A stretch of DNA of 37,059 nucleotides from Pseudomonadota bacterium (GTDB taxonomy: Bacteria; Pseudomonadota; Alphaproteobacteria; Sphingomonadales; Sphingomonadaceae), in assembly GCA_023424095.1 (NCBI GenBank), contig JAFAEG010000019.1, positions 1-37,059 on the forward strand, read 5' to 3'. The position numbers and the translations under genes were made by a program. Shown here in pieces: positions 1-8,849 of this stretch. A model generated the notes under the pieces. The model saw only the letters and a program-made list of their open reading frames with translations, ran no database searches and was not told where the DNA came from. How positions within the stretch are numbered: position 1 is the stretch's first letter; each line of letters begins with the position of its first letter.

Positions 1-621
1 GGCCAGGCCTCGCGCGAGGCCCGCGACCTGCGGCTGCAGCGTGAGGCGGCGGTCACCGCCTTCCGCGCCCGCGCCGCCACCGAATTGGGCGAGACCGTCC
101 GCCAGCTCGGCGAATTGCAGCCCCGTCTGCAGGCCGCCCGCGACCAGCTTGCCCGCATCGAGATCCGCTCGCCGGCGACAGGCGTGGTGATCGGCCTCGA
201 CGCGGCGACGGTCGGCGGCGTGATCACGCCGGGGCAGAAATTGATGGAGATCGTCCCCGACGGCGAGCTTCGGATCAGCGCCCGCATCGCCCCCGGCGAC
301 GCCGACGATCTGCGCAGCGGCCAGGAAGCGCAGATCCGGCTCAGCGGCATCCACGAGGCCAGCCTGCCCAGCCTGACCGGCCGGGTGATCAGCGTCTCGG
401 CCGACAGCTTCACCGAGGAGCGGACCGGCCAGACCTATTTCACCGCCGAGATCGAGGTGCCGGAAGACCAGGTCGAGATCGTCCGCGGTGTCCGTGCGGG
501 CTTCGAGCTGCGCCCCGGCATGCCGGCGGAAGTCATCGTCCCGCTGCGCCCGCGTTCGGCCCTGTCCTACATCGTCGAGCCGTTGGTCGGCACCTTCTGG
601 GCCTCGTTCCGCGAGCAGTGA
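1..621 (+). CDS. Type I secretion periplasmic adaptor, HlyD/PrtE family (C-terminal part only)
   Basis: The reading frame is open from the first base of the window, so the N-terminus, including the inner-membrane anchor, lies outside; 206 residues are visible. The first ~45 residues are charged and helical, fitting the end of the coiled-coil hairpin. They are followed by a barrel-sandwich (lipoyl-like) segment with RIEIRSPATGVV and then a beta-barrel region (ISARIAPGDADDLRSGQEAQIRL). The protein ends in EPLVGTFWASFREQ, the short C-terminal helix usual in HlyD/PrtE/LapC adaptors. Family members link an inner-membrane ABC transporter to a TolC-like outer-membrane channel. The next gene encodes a giant protein with RTX-like repeats, so this is probably its exporter (inference from adjacency). 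The ABC component is presumably upstream, out of view. Confidence 0.9.
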   Translation, partial: GQASREARDLRLQREAAVTAFRARAATELGETVRQLGELQPRLQAARDQLARIEIRSPATGVVIGLDAATVGGVITPGQKLMEIVPDGELRISARIAPGDADDLRSGQEAQIRLSGIHEASLPSLTGRVISVSADSFTEERTGQTYFTAEIEVPEDQVEIVRGVRAGFELRPGMPAEVIVPLRPRSALSYIVEPLVGTFWASFREQ

Positions 622-724
622 TCGGGTAGCTAATTACCCGCCGACACGAGTCTGTCATGACGCCAATTTACTGCTAGCTTCCGTACCGGGGGTCGAGTCG
701 CGGATGGTTCCGGCTGCCTCCCGG

Positions 725-740
725 GAGCATGAAAATGCTC
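725..740 (+). promoter_or_regulatory. Perfect hairpin with GAAA loop just upstream of the giant-gene ribosome-binding site
   Basis: GAGCAT-GAAA-ATGCTC is a perfect 6-bp stem closed by a GNRA-type tetraloop. It ends 6 nt before the GGAGG at 747-751, which is well spaced from the ATG at 759. It could be a 5'UTR element affecting translation or mRNA stability, or the remains of a terminator for the adaptor gene, although no T-run follows. Its role is not known. Confidence 0.35.
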
Positions 741-758
741 AGTTGCGGAGGCAGATGA

Positions 759-3700
759 ATGCGTAAGTTCGACCAGCAGAATTCCGGCCGTTTCACCAGC
801 GACAGCGGCTATGATTTCGGTCCCCTCAGCCGTGGCGTCACGGCCATGGAGCGCAACGCCCCCGACACCTATTTCCTGCCGCCCGAACAGCCCGGCCCGG
901 TCATTTCCGGCGTCGAGCCGGTGACCTCAAGCCTCGCCATCGAGCCGATCGACCCGACGCCGCTGGCCGTCCCGCCGACGATCAGCCTGACCGCGGGTGT
1001 CGCCTACACGCAGAATTTCGACACGCTTTCGAACACCGCCGGAAGCACCACCAACAATCTGCTGATCGACGGCTGGGCGATGACCGAGGCCGGCGGCGGC
1101 GCGCGCGACAATGAACAATATGCGGTCGATACCGGCGGCTCGAACACCGGCGACACGTTCAGCTACGGCCTGGCCGGCGCTACCGACCGGGCGCTCGGCT
1201 CGATCCAGAGCGGTACTTTGATTCCGATCTACGGCGCGGCTTTCACCAACGATAGCGGCGCGACCATCACCTCGCTGCTCATCTCATATGTCGGCGAGCA
1301 ATGGCGGATTTCGAACACGGCGGCGGCGCGCGACGACCGGCTCGATTTCCAGATCAGCTTCGACGCGACCAGCCTGACCACCGGCACGTGGACCGACGTG
1401 AATGAGCTCGATTTCACCAATGTGATCAAGACCGCCGCAACCGCAGGCGCGCTGAACGGCAATCTGGACGCCAACAAGATCGCCATCAGCCACACGCTCG
1501 CCGGCCTCAACATTCCCGCCGGCGCGACCTTCTGGATCCGCTGGAACGATCTCAATTCCTCCGGCGCGGACGACGGCCTCGCGATCGACGATTTCTCGAT
1601 CACCGCCTCGACCGGCGTGGCGCTCCCGACGCTCAGCATCAACGATGTGAGCCAGCTTGAGGGCAATGCCGGCACCACCACCTTCACCTTCACCGTACTG
1701 CTGAGCGCCCCGGCCCCGGCGGGCGGCGTCACCTTCGACATCGCGACGGCCGACGGCACCGCGACGTCGGCAAGCGGCGATTATGTCGCCCAGAGCCTGA
1801 CCGGCCAGACCATCCCGGAAGGATCGACCAGCTACACCTTCAACGTCACGGTCAATGGCGACGTGACGTTCGAGCCGAACGAGACCTTCTTCGTCAACAT
1901 CACCAATGCGACCGGAGCGACCATCGCGGACGGGCAGGGCCTGGGCACGATCAGCAATGACGATGCGCCGCCGCCCGTGCCCGGCACGCTGTCGATCAAC
2001 GATGTCACCCTCGCCGAGGGCAATGCGGGAACCACCAATTTCGTCTTTACCGTCACCCGCAGCGTCGGCGACGACGGTGCGGTCGGCGCGACCTATACGA
2101 TCAACCTGCCGGGCGGCGCGGGCGGCGCCGATGCCACTGACATTCCGGGAACGCTGACCGGCATGGTCAGCTTCGCGGACGGCGAGACCAGCCAGACGAT
2201 TACCGTCGCGGTCGCCGGGGACACGGATTTCGAACCCGACGAGACCTTCACCGTCACCCTGTCCGCTCCCACCGGCGGCGCCACGCTCGGCGACGCGGTC
2301 GGCCAGGGCACGATCACCAATGACGATGCGCCGCCCGTCCCCGCCGGCAGCGTCTCGATCGCCGACGCGACCATCGTCGAGGGCGATGCCGGCACCCAGA
2401 TCCTTGTGCTGACGCTGACCCGCACCGGCGGCACCACCGCCTTCGACGTCAATTACGCCACCTCCAATGGCGGCACGCCCGGCAATGCCGTCGCCACCGC
2501 CGGCAGCGATTATGTCGCCAGCAGCGGCACCGTCAGTTTCGCCGACGGGGTGAACACGGCGACGATCCAGATCACCATCAACGGCGACACCACGCCCGAG
2601 CTGGACGAGGAATTCACGGTCACGCTTTCGGGCGCGACCAATGGCGCGACGATCAGCGACGCGACCGCCATCGCCACCATCATTTCCGACGATCCGCAGC
2701 CGACCAGCGTGCGCATTTTCGAAGAGGATTTCACCGGCTTTAACGCCGCCGGCTTCGCCCCCAATCCCACCGCGGCCCAGCTCGACAGCGACATCTGGCG
2801 CGTCGTCGGGCTCAGCGACAATCCCGATCCCGCTTACGGCCTGACGCTCACCACGGGCGACTTCGCGCGCGGCCCGGTCGGCAACAGCGATCCCGTCACC
2901 GCCGGCGTCTATTCGCCGACCGCCAATCCGGGCCTGCTGCTGCAGGCGACCGGCGCCGAACTGGAGGCCAACGGCTTCGTCGAGGCGCGGATCGCCAACA
3001 CCAGCGGCAGTACCGTCACCGGCTTCGACATCGCCTTCGACTGGACCTACCGCAACACCGGCAATCGCGAGAGCAATCTCCAGCTCGCTTATTCGACCGA
3101 CGGCGTGAACTTCACCGCCGTGCCCGCCGCCGCCTTCACCACGCCGGCCGTCGGTGCATCGACCAATTACACCTTGCTGACCCAGCCCGTCTCGGTGTCG
3201 CTGACCGGCCTGTCGGTCGCGGCCGACGGCTTCATCTATTTGCGCTGGGTTCACGCCAATTCGGCCGGCAGCGGCAATCGCGACGAATTCGGCATCGACA
3301 ATGTCACGGTCGACGCGACCGGCGGCGCCACCGGCCCGCTCGTTGCCGTCTCCGACGTCACGGTGAACGAGGCGGACGGGACGATGACCTTCACCGTCAC
3401 CCGCACCAATGCCAATGCGGGCGCCTTCACGGTCGATTATGCCACCGCCAACGGCACCGCCACGGCAGGCGTCGATTATGCCGCGACCAGCGGAACGTTG
3501 AGCTTCGCCGCGAACCAGGTCAGCCAGACCGTCACCGTCACGATCAATGACGACGCCACGCCGGAGTTGGACGAGACCGTCTTCCTTAACCTGAGCAACG
3601 CCACCGGCGGCGCGATCATCGCCGACGGCCAGGGCGTCGGCACGATCGTCAATGACGACGGCACGCCGATCCAGGTGTCGATCAGCGACGCGTCGATCGT

Positions 3701-6700
3701 CGAGGGCGACAATGGCGTTTCGGTGATGACCTTCACCGTCACGCGGACGGGAGGGATGGGGCAGTTCAGCTTCGACTACCAGACGGTCGACGGCACCGCC
3801 ACGTCGTCGGGCCTCGATCCAAATCGCGACTTCGTGAACACCAGCGGCACCAACTTCACCATGCTAGCGGGCGAGACAACGCGCACCATCTCGATCGACA
3901 TTTTCGGCGACACCAATCCCGAGCCGAACGAGAATTTCACCGTGGTCCTGTCCAACGCGACCAACGATGCGGTGATCGTGGACGGCACCGGCGTCGGCAC
4001 GATCGTCAATGATGAGCCGATCTTCATTCACGAGATTCAGGGCAGCGCCTATTTCAGCCCGATCCTGCTCAATGACGGCATCAACAATTTCAACATCGCC
4101 TCGACCACCTTGGTGAAGGTGCAGGCGGTGATCACCGCGGTCGATGTCGATGGCAGCCGCACCGGCTTCTACATCACCGAGGAAAATAGCGATTGGGACG
4201 CCAGCCTCGGCACGTCCGAGGGCATCTTCGTGATGTTCACCGACGATAGCGGCGCCGCGACTTTGGGCGCGGGCGCCAGCACGCCGGGCCTCGGCACCTT
4301 CCAGGTCGGCGATCTGGTCACCGTCACCGCGCGGGTGATGGAATATCAGTCATTCTCCAACATGCCGGTGACGGTGCTGACGCTCGCGACGGTCATCACC
4401 CGCGACGCCACCAACCAGCCAGTGCCGACGCTGACGCTGGATTCCAACCATCCGATGCCGAACGGCATCCTTACCGCCGTCACCCCCGATTATCGCGACG
4501 GCAGCGACGATGTTGGCGATACCTTCGATTATTCGCTCTACGCCCTCTCTTATTTCGAAACGATCGAGAGCATGTTGGTGACGATCCCCAACATGCGCGC
4601 GGCCGACGGCTTCGTCACCACCTCCGGCGGCAATCCGGTCTTCCAGGCCTATTCGGAGGATCATGCCAATCCGGGCCAGATCAACAGCCGCGGCGGCTAT
4701 ACGATCAGCGGCGATCCGGCGCTCTCCACGCCCGATACCCCGACCATCACCGACGACGTCCGCTATGGCGGCCGCATCGTGCATGACGGCGACACCAATC
4801 CCGACATCATCGAACTGGATTTCACCGATTTCGCGATGACCGCCCCGGCCGGGATCGGCAATGTGACGATGGGCGATTACATCGGCAACGTCACCGGCAT
4901 CATCGGCTTCGATTTCACCGACCGGAAGCTCTACGTCACCGATATCGACGGCTATGACGTCAACGTCATCAACGGCAACACGCCTGCGGTCGAGGTCGCC
5001 GAATTCAGCGCGGCCGACGATCCGCGCCAGCTGACCATCGCCACCTTCAACGTCGAAAACCTCACCCCCGGCGACGGCCAGGCCAAGTTCGATGCGCTCG
5101 CGCAGGCGATCCTGATCAATTTGAAACTGCCGGACATCCTCTCGATCGAGGAAATCCAGGACAATAATGGCGAGACGAACACCGGCGGCGCCGATGCCAC
5201 CCAGACCTGGACGATGCTCGTCAACGCGCTGAACGCGGCGGCGCTCGCCGCCGGTTCGGACGCGGTCTATCAATGGGTCGATCAGGAACCGACCGTCGGG
5301 GCCGAAGGCGGCGCCCCGGGCGCGAACATCCGCGTCGGCTTCCTCTACAATACGTCGCGCGTGCAATTGGGCGATCTGACCGCTGATGCCTCGATCGAGG
5401 ACCGGCGCAAATATACCGATCGGCTGGGCGATGGCGTCCGCGACGCGGGCGATCTGATCCAGTTCGACGACAGCATGATCGGCGGGATCAACCCGACCGA
5501 TTACACCACCACCCGCAAGTCCTTGCTCGGCCAGTTCACCTTCAACGGCCAGACCGTGTTCGTGCTGGCCAATCACCTTCCGGCCAAATCGGGCTCAGGC
5601 AGCTTCTGGCAGTTCAACCAGAACCTGGAATCGGGTCAGCCGGCCAATTCCGACTGGGCGCAGCGCAACGCGATCGGCGAGGATATCTACACCCTCGCCA
5701 ATTACATTCAGCAGAACGCGCCCAATGCCGGCTTCGTCGCGGGCGGCGATTTCAACGACTTCCAGTTCACCCGCGCGCTCGAGGCGGCGACCGGCTATGT
5801 CCGGGCCGACGGCACCGCCCGCAATGATGGCGCCCGGCTGCTCAACATGACGCTGACGCTGGATGAGGCGGAACGCTACACCTACACGTTCGACGGCCGC
5901 AGCCAGGCGATCGACCATATCCTGGTTAATTCCCTGCTCGCCCAGGGCGCGACCTATGACATCGTCCATCTGAACACCGGTTACGGCCAGGGCAGCGCCA
6001 TCCCGCTGTCGGATCACGATCCGGCCGTGGTGCGGCTCGACATGCGCCGCTTCGACGAAATTCTGAACGGCACCTCCGGCGACGATTATTTCGACGTCAG
6101 CCAGGGCGGCAACGACACCGTCTTCGGCGGCGACGGCAATGACGGCTTCTACTTCGGCGGTGCCTATACGTCGGCCGATGTCGTCGATGGCGGCGCCGGT
6201 CGCGACCAGCTCGGCCTGCAGGGCGATTATAGCGCGGGCGTCACTTTGGGCTCGCTCAGCGGGGTCGAAATGATCGTGCTGCTGGCGGGCGACGACACCC
6301 GCTTCGGCGACAGCGGCGGCAATTCCTACAGTTACAACATCGTTTCGCCCGATGCCGCCGTGGCCGCGGGCCAGCGCCTGACCATCCAGGCCAATACCCT
6401 GCGTGCCGGCGAGAATCTCACCTTCGACGGCTCGGCGGAAACCGATGGCAGCTTCCTGATCTACGCCGGGCTCGGGGTCGACATTCTGACCGGCGGCGCC
6501 GGCAATGACGGCTTCTTCTTCGGGCAGGGCCGGTTCGGCGCGAACGACATCGTCAATGGCGGCGCTGGCACTATGGACCAGCTCGGCCTGCAGGGCGATT
6601 TCAGCGGCCCCAACGGCATTGTCTTCGGCGCGAACCAGCTGGTTGGGATCGAATATATCGTCCTGCTGTCGGCCAGCGACGATCGCTTCGGGTCGCTCGG

Positions 6701-7514
6701 CGGGTTCGTCGCCTACGATCTGACCATGGATGACGGCAACGTCGCGGCCGGTGAGCGGATGATCATCTCGGCGACCACGCTGACGCCGAGCGAGTCCATC
6801 TATTTCGATGGCTCGGCGGAAACGGATGGCTCCTTCGCCGTCTATTCGGGCGGCTGCCACGATTTCATCCTGGGCAGCCAGAATGCCGATCTGATCTACG
6901 GCGGCGGCGGCGATGATGTCATCATCGGCAATGGCGGCGCGGACATCCTCTATGGCGGCACCGGCGCCTCGACCTTCGGCTATCTCGAGGCGAGCGATTC
7001 CACCGACGCCGCCCGCGACCAGATCCGCGACTTCAAAATGGGCGATGTGATCGATCTTTCCATTCTTGCCTTCAACAACGGCGTCGCCACCTTCACCTTC
7101 ATCGGCAACGATCCCCAGAGCGGCGCGCAGCAGATCCAGGTGATCCAGACTGGCAACAATGCGACCGTCAACATCTTCATCGATGGCGACGCGATCGCGG
7201 ACCTGGTGATCGACGTCACCGTTGCCGATGGCCACACCCTGACCGAAGACGATTTCAGCAACACCGTGGTCCCGCAGACGCCGCTCAAGACCAGCGTCGA
7301 GACGGGCGCTCCCGACGAAGCGCTGGTGATGCGCGAGTTCGTGGAGCCGGGTGTGCTGAAGCTGGGCTTTGACGAGAAGGAAGCAGCGCCGGATCGCGGT
7401 GCGGGCTATGGCTTGCTGATCAATTCGGAGCTGTATGACGGCCACCCGATCGACTTCGTCTCGCTTCCTGAGACGCTCTACATCGGGCCGGCGAGCGGCG
7501 ATTTGTTGCTGTAA
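759..7514 (+). CDS. Giant secreted multidomain nuclease: Calx-beta repeats, EEP endonuclease/exonuclease domain, RTX-like C-terminus
   Basis: This 2251-residue protein starts at an ATG with GGAGG 7 nt upstream. Approximate domains: unique N-terminus 1-74; jelly-roll-like module 75-285; Calx-beta domains 289-405, 409-525 and 530-647; second jelly-roll-like module 651-858; Calx-beta 861-970 and 971-1087; OB-like module 1088-1227 (IHEIQGS start, as in ExeM-like extracellular nucleases); EEP domain 1424-1766; glycine/aspartate-rich RTX-like region and M10/serralysin-type C-terminal module 1768-2168; tail to 2251. The EEP catalytic set looks intact: N1431, E1465, H1606, D1664-x-N1666, D1719-H1720 and S1751-D-H-D. 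No Sec signal is seen, consistent with export through the C-terminus by a type I system. The adaptor just upstream supports this. Likely role: a calcium-stabilised extracellular or surface nuclease or phosphodiesterase acting on extracellular DNA. Substrate is inferred from ExeM/NucH-like relatives. Confidence 0.88.
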   Translation: MRKFDQQNSGRFTSDSGYDFGPLSRGVTAMERNAPDTYFLPPEQPGPVISGVEPVTSSLAIEPIDPTPLAVPPTISLTAGVAYTQNFDTLSNTAGSTTNNLLIDGWAMTEAGGGARDNEQYAVDTGGSNTGDTFSYGLAGATDRALGSIQSGTLIPIYGAAFTNDSGATITSLLISYVGEQWRISNTAAARDDRLDFQISFDATSLTTGTWTDVNELDFTNVIKTAATAGALNGNLDANKIAISHTLAGLNIPAGATFWIRWNDLNSSGADDGLAIDDFSITASTGVALPTLSINDVSQLEGNAGTTTFTFTVLLSAPAPAGGVTFDIATADGTATSASGDYVAQSLTGQTIPEGSTSYTFNVTVNGDVTFEPNETFFVNITNATGATIADGQGLGTISNDDAPPPVPGTLSINDVTLAEGNAGTTNFVFTVTRSVGDDGAVGATYTINLPGGAGGADATDIPGTLTGMVSFADGETSQTITVAVAGDTDFEPDETFTVTLSAPTGGATLGDAVGQGTITNDDAPPVPAGSVSIADATIVEGDAGTQILVLTLTRTGGTTAFDVNYATSNGGTPGNAVATAGSDYVASSGTVSFADGVNTATIQITINGDTTPELDEEFTVTLSGATNGATISDATAIATIISDDPQPTSVRIFEEDFTGFNAAGFAPNPTAAQLDSDIWRVVGLSDNPDPAYGLTLTTGDFARGPVGNSDPVTAGVYSPTANPGLLLQATGAELEANGFVEARIANTSGSTVTGFDIAFDWTYRNTGNRESNLQLAYSTDGVNFTAVPAAAFTTPAVGASTNYTLLTQPVSVSLTGLSVAADGFIYLRWVHANSAGSGNRDEFGIDNVTVDATGGATGPLVAVSDVTVNEADGTMTFTVTRTNANAGAFTVDYATANGTATAGVDYAATSGTLSFAANQVSQTVTVTINDDATPELDETVFLNLSNATGGAIIADGQGVGTIVNDDGTPIQVSISDASIVEGDNGVSVMTFTVTRTGGMGQFSFDYQTVDGTATSSGLDPNRDFVNTSGTNFTMLAGETTRTISIDIFGDTNPEPNENFTVVLSNATNDAVIVDGTGVGTIVNDEPIFIHEIQGSAYFSPILLNDGINNFNIASTTLVKVQAVITAVDVDGSRTGFYITEENSDWDASLGTSEGIFVMFTDDSGAATLGAGASTPGLGTFQVGDLVTVTARVMEYQSFSNMPVTVLTLATVITRDATNQPVPTLTLDSNHPMPNGILTAVTPDYRDGSDDVGDTFDYSLYALSYFETIESMLVTIPNMRAADGFVTTSGGNPVFQAYSEDHANPGQINSRGGYTISGDPALSTPDTPTITDDVRYGGRIVHDGDTNPDIIELDFTDFAMTAPAGIGNVTMGDYIGNVTGIIGFDFTDRKLYVTDIDGYDVNVINGNTPAVEVAEFSAADDPRQLTIATFNVENLTPGDGQAKFDALAQAILINLKLPDILSIEEIQDNNGETNTGGADATQTWTMLVNALNAAALAAGSDAVYQWVDQEPTVGAEGGAPGANIRVGFLYNTSRVQLGDLTADASIEDRRKYTDRLGDGVRDAGDLIQFDDSMIGGINPTDYTTTRKSLLGQFTFNGQTVFVLANHLPAKSGSGSFWQFNQNLESGQPANSDWAQRNAIGEDIYTLANYIQQNAPNAGFVAGGDFNDFQFTRALEAATGYVRADGTARNDGARLLNMTLTLDEAERYTYTFDGRSQAIDHILVNSLLAQGATYDIVHLNTGYGQGSAIPLSDHDPAVVRLDMRRFDEILNGTSGDDYFDVSQGGNDTVFGGDGNDGFYFGGAYTSADVVDGGAGRDQLGLQGDYSAGVTLGSLSGVEMIVLLAGDDTRFGDSGGNSYSYNIVSPDAAVAAGQRLTIQANTLRAGENLTFDGSAETDGSFLIYAGLGVDILTGGAGNDGFFFGQGRFGANDIVNGGAGTMDQLGLQGDFSGPNGIVFGANQLVGIEYIVLLSASDDRFGSLGGFVAYDLTMDDGNVAAGERMIISATTLTPSESIYFDGSAETDGSFAVYSGGCHDFILGSQNADLIYGGGGDDVIIGNGGADILYGGTGASTFGYLEASDSTDAARDQIRDFKMGDVIDLSILAFNNGVATFTFIGNDPQSGAQQIQVIQTGNNATVNIFIDGDAIADLVIDVTVADGHTLTEDDFSNTVVPQTPLKTSVETGAPDEALVMREFVEPGVLKLGFDEKEAAPDRGAGYGLLINSELYDGHPIDFVSLPETLYIGPASGDLLL
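1624..4019 (+). repeat. Five Calx-beta coding repeats (3 + 2) interrupted by a jelly-roll module
   Basis: Within the giant gene, five ~110-residue units begin with variants of SI(N/S/A)D(V/A)..(E/V)EG(N/D)(A/N)G and end with GTI(S/T/V)NDD or a close variant. Units lie at about 1624-1975, 1984-2335, 2347-2700, 3339-3666 and 3669-4019. The unit ends are similar at DNA level, for example near 1947 and 2308 and near 3634 and 3988, suggesting internal duplication. Calx-beta domains are calcium-binding beta-sandwiches common in surface and type I-secreted proteins. Confidence 0.8.
6135..6866 (+). repeat. Tandem ~122-residue duplication in the RTX-like region
   Basis: Two units of 366 nt (6135-6500 and 6501-6866) share GNDGF(Y/F)FG, DQLGLQGD(Y/F)S, (E/Y)(M/Y)IVLL...DDRFG-like and FDGSAETDGSF segments in the same order. 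They start at residues 1793 and 1915 of the giant protein. They are longer and more divergent than the classic nine-residue RTX nonapeptide. More typical GGxGxDxxx repeats follow at about 6895-6965. Confidence 0.75.
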
Positions 7515-7523
7515 CCGCCCAGG

Positions 7524-8801
7524 CTAGCGGGCAGCGCGGCTGCCGCCAAAGCGCTGCAGGTCGAACGGCGCTGGATCCACCGGCGGCGTTTCGCCACCGA
7601 CCATGGCGGCGATCATCTCGGCCGTCGTCGCGGCGAGCGTCAGGCCGATATGCTGGTGGCCGAAGGCATAGAACAGGTTCTTCGCGCGCGGGCTCTTGCC
7701 GATGGCGGGGAGGTAATCCGGGAAGGTCGGGCGGCCCCCCATCCATTCGCGCACCGGCTCGTCGAAGCCGAGGCCCAGTGCCCGGACGTGGCCACGAAGC
7801 CTTGCCCATTTGCGCGGATCCGGCGGGCTGGCCGGATCGGTGAACTCGACGAAGCTCGCCGCACGCAGCCCCGAGGAGAAGCGGGTGACGATCATCGCCC
7901 GTTCCTCGAACACGACCGGCGGCAGGTCCGCCGGCCAGGCGTTCGCCGCCGCCTGGAGATGATAGCCGCGCTCGGCGATCAGCGGCGCTTTGTGGCCAAG
8001 CGGCCGGAGCAGCCCCGCCGAGCCATGGCCCGCGGCGACGATGATCGCGTCGGCGGACTGGCGCTCGCCGTCCTGCAGCTGCGCTGAAGCCATCCCTTCG
8101 CCGACGGCCAAAGTCTCGACCGTGCCGCGCCGAACTGTCCCGCCCGCGCGCTCGAACGCATCGCCGAGCGCCGCCGCCAGTTCCGGCAAATCCGCGATCT
8201 GGGCTGAGCCGTCGAAGCGGATCGCGCCAGCAGGTGGCGTGCCGAGCAAAGCGGCGAGCGTAGCCAGCTCCTCAGCAGTGGCATCGCGAAAGCTGGCGGT
8301 ACCGATGTCCGCCTGCGCCCAGGCCGCACGGCCGTTGCGCGCGCCCGCTTCGCTCTCCCAGACGACGAAATGTCCCTCCTCGCGGAGCAGCGCCGGTCTT
8401 CCGCATTGCTCCAGCAGCCGGCGCCAGGCCGGCAGCGCGGTGGCCAGCAGCGATGTCAACGCCGCTTTCCCGGCCTCGAACCGCGAACGCCGGCTCGCCG
8501 CCAGCATGCGCAGCGAGAAAGGCAGCCACGCGCCGATCCCCCGCACCGGCAGGGCCAGCGCCCCGCCGCGCCAGAACAGCCGGCCCCAGAAGCTGCGAAT
8601 GGCCTTGCCCGATGCCAGGGGCTCCACCTGTTCGGTCGCGATATGCCCGGCATTGCCCCACGACGCCGCGCGGGCCGGATCGCCCGGATCGACCAGAATT
8701 GTCGCGATCCCGCGCGCCTGCATTTGCAAGGCGATGGCGAGGCCGATGACGCCGCCCCCAATCACCAGCGCGGAGCGGGGCGGCGATTTTCGGTTTGGCA
8801 T
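7524..8801 (-). CDS. FAD-dependent D-amino-acid dehydrogenase, probable D-hydroxyproline dehydrogenase (DadA-like)
   Basis: This 425-residue protein has an N-terminal Rossmann motif GGGVIG (residues 15-20) and VDPGDPARAASWGNAGHI, typical of DAO/DadA-family oxidases. The C-terminal half carries EWMGGRPTFPDYLPAIG and the FAD-contacting FGHQHIGLT segment. The family oxidises D-amino acids, with electrons passing to the respiratory chain. Next to the epimerase, deaminase and semialdehyde dehydrogenase, the likely reaction is cis-4-hydroxy-D-proline to pyrroline-4-hydroxy-2-carboxylate. The gene diverges from that operon across only 48 bp, so both promoters must overlap there. The ATG lacks a close purine-rich ribosome-binding site (AGGATAG lies ~10-16 nt upstream), but no better start precedes the Rossmann motif. 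The hydroxyproline assignment rests on context; a generic D-amino-acid dehydrogenase is the alternative. Confidence 0.85.
   Translation of the reverse strand: MPNRKSPPRSALVIGGGVIGLAIALQMQARGIATILVDPGDPARAASWGNAGHIATEQVEPLASGKAIRSFWGRLFWRGGALALPVRGIGAWLPFSLRMLAASRRSRFEAGKAALTSLLATALPAWRRLLEQCGRPALLREEGHFVVWESEAGARNGRAAWAQADIGTASFRDATAEELATLAALLGTPPAGAIRFDGSAQIADLPELAAALGDAFERAGGTVRRGTVETLAVGEGMASAQLQDGERQSADAIIVAAGHGSAGLLRPLGHKAPLIAERGYHLQAAANAWPADLPPVVFEERAMIVTRFSSGLRAASFVEFTDPASPPDPRKWARLRGHVRALGLGFDEPVREWMGGRPTFPDYLPAIGKSPRAKNLFYAFGHQHIGLTLAATTAEMIAAMVGGETPPVDPAPFDLQRFGGSRAAR
7530..7544. terminator. GC hairpin between the convergent giant gene and dehydrogenase gene
   Basis: GGCAGC-GCG-GCTGCC is a perfect 6-bp stem just after the giant gene's stop and inside the last codons of the oppositely oriented dehydrogenase gene. 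There is no T-run, so a terminator role is only a guess from its position between convergent genes. Confidence 0.2.
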
Positions 8802-8849
8802 GGCGGGAGGTCTATCCTACGCGTTGGGCCGGTTCAACGGAGGGGTCGC

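Noticed and set aside
1624..4019. Regularly spaced repeats considered as a CRISPR-like array.
   Set aside because: They are ~350-bp coding repeats translating to Calx-beta domains. There are no short identical repeats with unique spacers.
1284..7445. Long open frames antisense to the giant gene (about 1284-3254, 4350-5576 and 5595-7445, minus).
   Set aside because: Their products are Arg/Ala/Gly/Asp-rich with no domain. They arise from the repetitive high-GC codon pattern of the real gene, whose domains are unambiguous.
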